From DAOVQB01 sp023128935 (GTDB taxonomy: Bacteria; Eisenbacteria; RBG-16-71-46; CAIMUX01; WJJG01), in assembly GCA_030628905.1 (NCBI GenBank), contig DAOVQB010000124.1, positions 1-13,238 on the forward strand: 13,238 bases of DNA. Reading direction: 5' to 3'. Below the pieces are notes generated by a model, which searched no databases, was not told the DNA's origin, and saw only the letters and a program-made list of their open reading frames with translations. Both the position numbers and the translations under genes were made by a program. Each line of letters begins with the position of its first letter. Positions within the stretch are counted from its first letter, which is position 1. Below are positions 7,958 to 13,238 of this stretch, piece after piece.

Positions 7958-8282
7958 CTGACCTGCTTTCTCCCAATCAAAGCTGATTTCCTGTAAGCCA
8001 CCGTCGTGCTTCATGACCATAGGCGAATATCTGACGCTCACCCTTTGGCCGCCTTTGAACACCCAGTCCCGTGGCTCGGGTTGCGTCGGATATCGACGTA
8101 CTTGCGGGCACAAATAGTGGAACAGGGAATCCATAAGGACGGCGAGTGTACAGCTGGATGAAACTAGGTTCCAGGTGGTTTGTGCTCTGGCCGGGCGAGA
8201 GATGCGGATTTAGAGGGCGCTCAAGGCGTTTTGGGTGGTGCGGCAGTCGACTTTCCCAGTAGGCTCTCCGGAGGTGCTGTGC

Positions 8283-8373
8283 GGGGTGGTTTCGGGCGGT
8301 TTCGGGGTGGTTTCGGGCGGTTTCGGGGTGGTTTCGGGCGGTTTCGGGATGGTTTCGGGCGGTTTCGGGGTGA
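8283..8373 (+). repeat. 21-bp G-rich tandem repeat, 4.3 copies, G-quadruplex-like
   Basis: Four full copies start at 8283, 8304, 8325 and 8346, with a partial fifth from 8367. Each copy is made of two near-identical halves of the form GGTTTCGGG. The only change in the full copies is one G to A at 8349. On the + strand nine runs of three or four G follow one another (8283, 8294, 8304, 8315, 8325, 8336, 8346, 8357, 8367). They are separated by 7-base loops (tggtttc or cggtttc), with one loop of 8. This fits the G3+N1-7 quadruplex consensus. The unit is a multiple of three, so every frame stays open (GVVSGGF on +, PPETTPK on -). It lies 75-165 bp before the propeller start. Confidence 0.92.
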
Positions 8374-8433
8374 TAGCCCTGCGGAGTGGTGCGGGGGATG
8401 AGCCTCCCACTTGGGTAGGTCCGCGGATGCGAC

Positions 8434-8439
8434 AGGAGG
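8434..8439 (+). promoter_or_regulatory. Ribosome binding site AGGAGG deciding the propeller start
   Basis: A full-strength AGGAGG lies eight bases before the GTG at 8448. The next in-frame ATG (8460) would be 20 bases away, and the far-upstream ATG (8235) has no such site. This fixes GTG 8448 as the likely start and places the G-rich repeat outside the gene. Confidence 0.8.
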
Positions 8440-8447
8440 ATGCTTTC

Positions 8448-9731
8448 GTGAGTTCTCGCATGAAGTCCGCTGTGTTAGGACGATTCCCAGCGACACGGGC
8501 TGTTGTGGCACTGGCTGTGACACTGAGCCTCCTGGGATCGATGCAGCCCGCGGCAGGCGGGTGGAAGGTGACCGAAGAGATCCGCGATGGTCTCAAGTGG
8601 GTGCACAACCCGGCGACGCCAAAGGAAGGATCCGAGGAAATCCGCCTGCGCGAGCGCTGGCGATTGGGAGGCGATGACGAGGAGGACGAGCTCTTCGGTG
8701 TGGTCAGCAGTGTCTTCAAAGATGACCAGGGCAACATCTGCCTTCTCGACTCTCAATTGAGCGAGATCCGGATCTACAACCCCGATGGAGAACTGCTGCG
8801 GTCCATGGGCGGTCCTGGCGAGGGGCCCGGGGAGTTCCAGGGTGCGGGGGGAGCCTGCCTGCTTCCGGGCGGGGGCTTTGCCGCCGTCCAGACTTGGCCC
8901 GGCAAGCTGGTGATGTTCAAACCGGACGGAGATCCGGCGAGTACGCTGGTACCCAGGATCACGGGTGAGAACTCCACCATGGGTTTCCTCGTCATCTTTG
9001 GGGCGGCCGCGGTCGGGGAGAACCTTGGCATTGCCTGCATGAACCAGACCTTCACTCAGGGCACGCTGCGGCGCAACCATGTCTTGGGGGTCTTCGATCT
9101 GGAAGGAAACCAACTGGCTCGCCTGTTTGATATCCAAGAGGAGGCGGACATGAGCCATGGGATCCCGATCGATGAGAAGAGCTCCGGGCGATTCCAACGG
9201 CGGTGGGTTGTTGCCCCTGACAGCACTATCTATGCAGTAGCAGAGTTCTATGGCTATGAGATCCATGTCTTCGATTCTCGCGGCCAGGCGCAGCTGGTGA
9301 TCGAGCGGGAATACGAAAGGCTGCGGCGTACGCCTGAGGAAAAGCAATTCGTGGAGGAGATCATTGCCGGGGGCACACGGATGGTGCCCAATGCGCAGAT
9401 CACGGTCGAGGATTCGCACCAGGACATCACGGCCCTCCAGATGGGTCCCGACGGGATGCTATGGGTACGATCGAGCATGGGGATATGGAGGGTCCCCGAT
9501 GGCGTGCTCGGCGTCTACGACATATTCAGCCCCGATGGGTACTACATCCGTCAGGTCACACTGCGCGCGGAGGGCAATCCTCGTGAAGATGCGGTCTATA
9601 TGCTGGGAGACCGGGTGGTCGTGGTGCGTAGTTTCATGTCTTCGCTGATGGGCGCGCTGGGCGGCAGTGAGTACGAGGAAGAAGAGGACCTGGAGGAAGA
9701 GGGCGTCACGATCATCTGCTATGATATGTAG
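8448..9731 (+). CDS. Exported six-bladed beta-propeller (NHL-like) protein, 427 aa
   Basis: This is a secreted or periplasmic propeller protein of the six-bladed beta-propeller group common in high-GC FCB and candidate phyla; no catalytic function is evident. After a signal peptide (hydrophobic core at about residues 17-30, likely cut near residue 36), blade-like repeats follow. The clearest is 90-120 (DDQGNICLLD, then EIRIYNPDGELLRSM), leading into GGPGEGPGEF at 121-130, the hallmark of the group. Further blades are seen near 139-165 (LPGGGFAAV, MFKPDG), 211-229 (HVLGVFDLEGNQLARLFD), 256-282 (APDSTIYAVAEF, IHVFDSRGQ) and 332-370 (MGPDGMLWV, YDIFSPDGYYIRQV). A strongly acidic patch (EYEEEEDLEEE, about 408-418) lies just before the C-terminus and is odd. 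GTG 8448 is chosen for its AGGAGG. The gene is alone on its strand and converges on the glycosyltransferase, with 11 bp between stops. Its role is unknown; such proteins may be surface or ligand-binding factors. Confidence 0.82.
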   Translation: MSSRMKSAVLGRFPATRAVVALAVTLSLLGSMQPAAGGWKVTEEIRDGLKWVHNPATPKEGSEEIRLRERWRLGGDDEEDELFGVVSSVFKDDQGNICLLDSQLSEIRIYNPDGELLRSMGGPGEGPGEFQGAGGACLLPGGGFAAVQTWPGKLVMFKPDGDPASTLVPRITGENSTMGFLVIFGAAAVGENLGIACMNQTFTQGTLRRNHVLGVFDLEGNQLARLFDIQEEADMSHGIPIDEKSSGRFQRRWVVAPDSTIYAVAEFYGYEIHVFDSRGQAQLVIEREYERLRRTPEEKQFVEEIIAGGTRMVPNAQITVEDSHQDITALQMGPDGMLWVRSSMGIWRVPDGVLGVYDIFSPDGYYIRQVTLRAEGNPREDAVYMLGDRVVVVRSFMSSLMGALGGSEYEEEEDLEEEGVTIICYDM

Positions 9732-9742
9732 CGGGCGGTTTC

Positions 9743-11011
9743 TCAAGCCTCCAAGCTGGCGGGCATTGACTCCTCCCGAGTCCTGGCGCTTGCCGGAACC
9801 CCTCTCTCCCCGACCTGTGCACACACTTCTTCTGTTGCTGGGGCCACGCCGGTTCCAGTGTGGTCTGCGGTTGCCCGGTCCTGTTGGGGCCAGCCCAGCA
9901 CTTCGCGATAGAGCTCCTCGAGCTGCAGCGCAACTTCCCGCCAGCTGAACCGCTTGGCCTTCTGCTGTCCGCGCAATCCATAACGAACGCGTTCTTCGGG
10001 ATGGTCCAGGAAGTGCTCGATGCCGGCGGCCAGGGCCCGGCTGTCTTCCTGCTCCACCAGTAGGCCGTCATGGCCATGTTTGACCACATCGCGGTAGCCA
10101 TCGATGTCGAAGGCTACCACAGGCAGACCCGCCGCCATCGCCTCCAGCAGAACCATTCCAAAACTCTCACTTCCCAGGCTGGGTGCGCAGAAGACGTGCG
10201 CTGTGGCGTAGTACTCCGCCAGCTGCCGCCGGGGTACGAAACCCACGAATTGCACTGCATTGCGGATCGTTGCGGGCAGGTTACGCCGGACCCGCGCCCG
10301 GTCAGGGCCGTCTCCTACAACCAGCAGTTCAACGTCGTTGCGGCGCTCCCGGATTTGGCGAAATGCATCCAGCATGTGGGGCAAGCCCTTGCGTCGCACA
10401 AAGGCACCCACGAAGAGGATCCTGAGTGGTCGCCCATTCTTCCGCCTCGAGCCGTTTCCGCTCTGCCCAGCTATCTTTGCAAAGAAGCTGAAGTCCACGC
10501 CGTTGGGGATGACACGGTACTCTCCAGGGAATAAAGACATCGCGGCGCGCTGGGCCGAACGGCTCACCGGCACACGCGCGCTCAGGCGGCCGAGCAGCCT
10601 GTTCAGCTGAGGCCGGAAGAGTTGAGTGAGCAGGTCGCGGCGGTAGTAGCTATGGAATGTGCCAACGAGCGGGCAGCGGGCCTTACTTATGGTGAGTAGC
10701 GGGAGCGTGGGCATGAGCGGGTTGTGGATGTGCAGGAGATCGAAGTGCTCCCGGTGCAGGACCTCCTCCAGACGCAGGCCCAGTTGCCAGCCCAGGCTAA
10801 TGCGCGAGAGGCTGCCGTTGTAACGCAGCGGCAAGCTGCGGCCCAGGCGGATCACACGTGGGTGACGCTCAGGGATATCCCCGCGGATGTTGCTTGTCAG
10901 GACCACGACCTCGTGGCCCAGGAGACGCAGCTCTACTGAGAGGGCGCGAATGTGTTCGCTGATGCCTCCCGGTTGGGGATAGTAGAACTCGCTGACCATC
11001 CCGATCTTCAC
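9743..11011 (-). CDS. GT4-family glycosyltransferase (PimA-like)
   Basis: This is a retaining GT-B glycosyltransferase of family 4, predicted to transfer a sugar from a nucleotide donor to a membrane lipid or surface glycan on the cytoplasmic face. The N-terminal acceptor domain opens with KIGMVSEFYYPQPGG (Gly loop at residues 15-16) and contains GTFHSYY with H120, at nearly the position of the catalytic His of mycobacterial PimA (H118). The C-terminal donor domain starts near residue 196 (ILFVGAFVRRKG). It has R206/R207 and K208 for the diphosphate, GDGPD at 233-237, and the EX7E motif E282-E290 (SESFGMVLLE). A tail of about 45 residues with low conservation follows the fold. The start is GTG 11011: its first bases overlap the stop of the acyltransferase (GTGA), with AAGGAG (11022-11027) 10 bases upstream. 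An in-frame extension to 11095 would overlap the neighbour. The donor and acceptor are unknown; coupling to the acyltransferase points to a glycolipid. Confidence 0.88.
   Translation of the reverse strand: MKIGMVSEFYYPQPGGISEHIRALSVELRLLGHEVVVLTSNIRGDIPERHPRVIRLGRSLPLRYNGSLSRISLGWQLGLRLEEVLHREHFDLLHIHNPLMPTLPLLTISKARCPLVGTFHSYYRRDLLTQLFRPQLNRLLGRLSARVPVSRSAQRAAMSLFPGEYRVIPNGVDFSFFAKIAGQSGNGSRRKNGRPLRILFVGAFVRRKGLPHMLDAFRQIRERRNDVELLVVGDGPDRARVRRNLPATIRNAVQFVGFVPRRQLAEYYATAHVFCAPSLGSESFGMVLLEAMAAGLPVVAFDIDGYRDVVKHGHDGLLVEQEDSRALAAGIEHFLDHPEERVRYGLRGQQKAKRFSWREVALQLEELYREVLGWPQQDRATADHTGTGVAPATEEVCAQVGERGVPASARTREESMPASLEA
11008..11011 (-). promoter_or_regulatory. GTGA stop-start overlap (translational coupling)
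   Basis: The stop TGA of the acyltransferase (11010-11008) shares bases with the GTG start of the glycosyltransferase (11011-11009). A ribosome ending the first gene can restart on the second, and AAGGAG at 11022-11027 supports this. It indicates matched amounts of the two proteins. Confidence 0.8.
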
Positions 11012-11928
11012 GGGATCGCTGCTCCTTTCGCCAAGCACCCGGTAACCTCCGCGCGCGCTTCCTCCGCATCGTGCAGAGGATAGAGCATACACCATTGTTC
11101 CGGATGATCCAGGACCCCCTGTTCCAGTACCCGTCCAAAGGCGGCCACTGGATCTTCCCCCTCCGGCAGGGGCGGACAGATCTTGATAACATAGCCAGCC
11201 TTCTCTCGCAGTAGAAAGGCGGGCAGAAGAACCGCCCCGGCCCGGCGGGCCAGATCCATGCCAGCAGAGGGAAAATGCCGCCAGCCACCCAGAAACCGCG
11301 CCGGTCGCTTACCACTTCCGCTGCCTGTCCCCATGCCGAAGACTCGGTCTGCCACCAGGCCTACCGCTCGTCCTTCCCGGAGCAACCGATAGAGGCTCCG
11401 GCCTGACCCGTTGACGGCCAGCACGCGAATGCCACAGCGCGCACGCAGGCGCACGAAGAGCTGGAAGAGCGCATCAGGCTCGAGAGCCTCTGATACTGTT
11501 GTAAGCTGTGGTAGCCGGGTACTCAGCCAATGTGCGAGCAGATCCCAGTTGCCCAGATGGGCTGAGAGCAAGCAGATCGGCCCTGCTGCAGCTGCCTGCT
11601 CCAGGTGGGCAAGTCCCTCCACGCGGATGGGCAAGTGCATGCTGCGCTCAGGCCGCGTAACTAGGATCAGGAATTCCCCCCAATAGCGGCCATAGGCTTC
11701 AAACACATCGGCTGGACGAGGATAACTGCGGGCCTCACAGGCTGCCGAGTCAGTATGACTGCGGGCCTCACGGGCTGCGATGGCCGCTAGATTACGCGCT
11801 ACAGTGTGGCGAGCTGGTGAGATGAGAGCCGCAACCCGGCCCAGGCCAATCGCAATGGCCATGATCCATCGCTCCGGCAACAGGTGGGCCAACAGCAGAC
11901 CCAGGCGTAAGGCGAAGTGAAACCACAC
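11008..11928 (-). CDS. Lysophospholipid/lipid A-type acyltransferase (LpxL/HtrB superfamily)
   Basis: This membrane-bound acyltransferase of the LpxL/LpxM/PIM-acyltransferase group transfers a fatty acyl chain to a glycolipid at the inner membrane. An N-terminal hydrophobic segment (about residues 3-16) anchors it. The catalytic HX4D motif is SAHLGNWD (H124, D129). A second block (GLVADRVFGMG) resembles the substrate-binding D-R motif of the family, and the usual HPEQWCMLYP block near the C-terminus is present. Length, 306 aa, is normal. The start is GTG 11928, with AAGGAG at 11937-11942 eight bases upstream; the alternative TTG at 11949 has no proper ribosome binding site. Oddity: residues at about 50-71 contain a tandem duplication of 11 residues (AAREARSHTDS / AACEARSYPRP), also visible as a 33-bp DNA repeat. 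It is coupled to the glycosyltransferase by a 4-base overlap. A lipid A secondary acyltransferase and a PatA-like glycolipid acyltransferase are both possible; the partner gene slightly favours the latter. Confidence 0.87.
   Translation of the reverse strand: MWFHFALRLGLLLAHLLPERWIMAIAIGLGRVAALISPARHTVARNLAAIAAREARSHTDSAACEARSYPRPADVFEAYGRYWGEFLILVTRPERSMHLPIRVEGLAHLEQAAAAGPICLLSAHLGNWDLLAHWLSTRLPQLTTVSEALEPDALFQLFVRLRARCGIRVLAVNGSGRSLYRLLREGRAVGLVADRVFGMGTGSGSGKRPARFLGGWRHFPSAGMDLARRAGAVLLPAFLLREKAGYVIKICPPLPEGEDPVAAFGRVLEQGVLDHPEQWCMLYPLHDAEEARAEVTGCLAKGAAIP
11725..11778 (-). repeat. Short in-frame direct repeat inside the acyltransferase gene
   Basis: Two 21-base copies at 11725-11745 and 11758-11778 differ at one base (actgcgggcctca, then c, then a or g, then ggctgc). 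Their offset of 33 bp equals 11 codons, so the frame is kept. They lie between the membrane anchor and the catalytic motif, where a length change should be tolerated. Confidence 0.8.
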
Positions 11929-11936
11929 CAGATGCG

Positions 11937-11942
11937 CTCCTT
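11937..11942 (-). promoter_or_regulatory. Ribosome binding site AAGGAG deciding the acyltransferase start
   Basis: The sequence ctcctt on the + strand reads AAGGAG on the coding strand, eight bases before GTG 11928. It lies inside the longer TTG-initiated frame (11949) and therefore argues for the shorter protein. Confidence 0.65.
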
Positions 11943-12048
11943 CGCTCAATGCCCTTCAAAATGGGTTATGCGGGCGGCTCGATTGTAAGGCCAGATCCGG
12001 CCCCGCGTCCAATCCCAGCTTGGATCGCGGCAGCGGTCCGTTCCTGAA

Positions 12049-13238
12049 TCAGGAATCAATCAAGACCTTCTCTGTGCGCCACTTCAACCGCAGCTCCACT
12101 TGCCAGCCGCGGTTCTGGTTCATACCCGAGCGCTCAATACGGGCGATGGTCATCCGCGCGTCCAGAGCACCAGGAATGCCTATCCGCCAGCCGCGCTGCT
12201 CCCAGCTCAGAGCCAGGATCCGCTCCACGGCCTTGTCACCTGTGATCCAATGCTTCTCAGCCTTCGTCAATCCCACGAAGCCCGTTTCCACGCCACGCTT
12301 GCCGTCGATCAGACCCCAGCGTGCTTGCTCGAAAACCAGATCGAATCGCCCCCAGCGAGCTGGCGGGAACTGTAGGGTCACATACAAGCCGTCGGCATTT
12401 GGGCCCAACCAGTGACCGATCAGCTTTCCCTCGCCCAGCCGGTCATCGGTGAGGAAGGCGTAGCGGATATCCCGGTCCTTGTGGAAGTAGACCTGCGGAT
12501 CGAGGTGCACATACTCCAGGTCCAAATCGGCCCCAGACAGGCCGAACGGATTAGCCCAGCGCAGACCGATCAGCTCCGCGAAACTCGAGATCTTCGAGCT
12601 TTCCCCCTCATCGGCCTCATCCAGCACGACCAACCGGTCGAGGAGAAACTCGCCGTACAGGGTTAGTGGAGGCAGGTCCAGGCGGATGTCAGCACCCAGG
12701 ATTTTCTTGTCGTCCTGATGCGCCCGGTCCCACAGGTCCTGATTCACGGCCACCAGGATTGCCACCGGATTGACATAGGCTAGATCGATGCCCCGGCCGC
12801 CATAGACGGCAGCCTCATAGACTCCGAAGCTGACAGGCCAAGGCGGCGTGATCTCAAAACGGTGTGCCGCGTAGTAGGCCTCTCCCGAAATGTACTCGTC
12901 ACTGGCGTACGGTTCGCCTTGTACAAGATCGGGCGGATTGGGTCCGCGCTGGGTCTGCGCGAAGAGACTGGCACCGGAGACATAGCGTGTGTGAAAGCGG
13001 AAGGAGAAGCCATCCAGGGGAAAGGGATTCTCGCTGAGAAAGAGGTCGCCGCGTCTCCCGACACCCCAGTGGCGATCCTCGCGGCCAAGGCGCAGCTCCA
13101 TCCAGCTTCGGTTGTAGGCCAGCACGGCGCGGTCGTTTCTGGCACTCGGATTCTGTGTGATCCTGGAAGCGTCGGGGGGCATGTTATCCACCCAATGCTC
13201 ATCGTTCGGGCAGGGCGTTAGACGGCTATAGTCCTCAT
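12049..13238 (-). CDS. Wzi-like capsule-assembly outer-membrane beta-barrel, 5' end missing
   Basis: This resembles the Wzi family of outer-membrane beta-barrels, which anchor capsule or other surface polysaccharide to the cell. The diagnostic stretch LGREDRHWGVGRRGDLFLS, followed by ENPFPLDGFSFRF (encoded at about 13000-13100), is the kind of WGxG...LFLS block seen in this family. The rest alternates polar and hydrophobic residues with many aromatics and strand pairs such as DLDLEYVHLDPQVYFHKD and GLYVTLQFPPARWGRFDLVFEQARWGL. The final segment (WQVELRLKWR) is a plausible last strand. The reading frame has no stop between 13191 and the window edge, so the GTG at 13191 is not necessarily the start. 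The visible part is about 396 codons, and E. coli Wzi is about 480. The signal peptide must lie outside. The acyltransferase follows 120 bp later on the same strand, suggesting an envelope gene cluster. Confidence 0.75.
   Translation of the reverse strand, partial: EDYSRLTPCPNDEHWVDNMPPDASRITQNPSARNDRAVLAYNRSWMELRLGREDRHWGVGRRGDLFLSENPFPLDGFSFRFHTRYVSGASLFAQTQRGPNPPDLVQGEPYASDEYISGEAYYAAHRFEITPPWPVSFGVYEAAVYGGRGIDLAYVNPVAILVAVNQDLWDRAHQDDKKILGADIRLDLPPLTLYGEFLLDRLVVLDEADEGESSKISSFAELIGLRWANPFGLSGADLDLEYVHLDPQVYFHKDRDIRYAFLTDDRLGEGKLIGHWLGPNADGLYVTLQFPPARWGRFDLVFEQARWGLIDGKRGVETGFVGLTKAEKHWITGDKAVERILALSWEQRGWRIGIPGALDARMTIARIERSGMNQNRGWQVELRLKWRTEKVLIDS

Larger units (their letters stand above)
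7958..8447. other. Divergent intergenic region between protease and propeller genes
   Basis: This roughly 490-bp stretch separates the leftward M16 protease from the rightward propeller gene and must hold the promoters for both. Its centre is the G-rich 21-bp tandem array listed separately. Both the in-frame extension of the protease (to 8134) and that of the propeller protein (to 8235) are open here, but neither has a ribosome binding site or convincing protein character. I cannot assign -35/-10 boxes with confidence. Confidence 0.5.

Noticed and set aside
8210..8737. Minus-strand frame with PPETTPK heptads, looking like a proline-rich cell-wall protein
   Set aside because: The heptads come from the 21-bp repeat, which keeps all frames open; the frame runs antisense through the propeller signal peptide and has no start signal.
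8475..9419. 314-codon antisense frame under the propeller gene
   Set aside because: Composition shadow; the + strand shows blade repeats, a signal peptide and a strong ribosome binding site.
11012..11095. 28-residue N-terminal extension of the glycosyltransferase
   Set aside because: The extension overlaps the acyltransferase, and the GTGA junction with AAGGAG fits the GT4 N-terminus exactly.
11950..12048. Terminator or promoter between the Wzi-like and acyltransferase genes
   Set aside because: A partial palindrome (ggccagatccggcc) is present but has no T-tract, and no convincing -35/-10 pair is visible.

Overview
The window is high in GC and densely coded. It looks like a chromosomal segment of a Gram-negative (two-membrane) bacterium. 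Two predicted outer-membrane beta-barrels (a small barrel at 417-992 and a Wzi-like barrel at the right edge) and two Sec-exported proteins support an outer membrane. The exported six-bladed beta-propeller with a GEGPGEF motif, the oversized PreP-like M16 protease and the archaeal-looking serine hydroxymethyltransferase motif would fit a little-cultured FCB-group or candidate-phylum lineage. That placement is inference from family style only. I see no tRNA, rRNA, integrase, transposase, CRISPR array or phage gene.

Layout. 1-416: no convincing gene; three 32-bp tandem repeats lie at the very left edge. 417-992 (+): small secreted beta-barrel protein, closed by a strong hairpin terminator (1032-1062). 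1088-2540 (+): a two-gene unit, a CPBP/CAAX-type intramembrane protease followed 28 bp later by a 133-residue protein of unknown function. 2578-7957 (-): a second two-gene unit read leftward, a very large exported M16C metalloprotease followed 61 bp later by a serine hydroxymethyltransferase. This unit converges with the first across a small inverted repeat. 7958-8447: divergent intergenic region with a G-rich 21-bp tandem repeat that fits the G-quadruplex consensus. 8448-9731 (+): exported six-bladed beta-propeller protein. 9743-13238 (-): envelope glycolipid/capsule genes, in transcription order a Wzi-like outer-membrane protein (5' end outside the window), a lipid A/PIM-type acyltransferase and a GT4 glycosyltransferase. 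The last two overlap by four bases (GTGA).

How it works together. The clearest functional module is the acyltransferase-glycosyltransferase pair, whose order and overlap imply coupled translation and work on one membrane glycolipid. The order resembles the actinobacterial PIM acyltransferase-PimA pair. A Wzi-like protein, normally the outer-membrane anchor of surface polysaccharide, lies just upstream. The other genes are single-carbon metabolism (SHMT), proteolysis (M16C and CPBP) and exported proteins of unknown role. I did not find a convincing new defence or mobile system. The items most worth following up are the divergent-promoter repeat, the size and His-rich N-terminus of the M16 protease, and the PIM-like gene pair in an apparently two-membrane bacterium.
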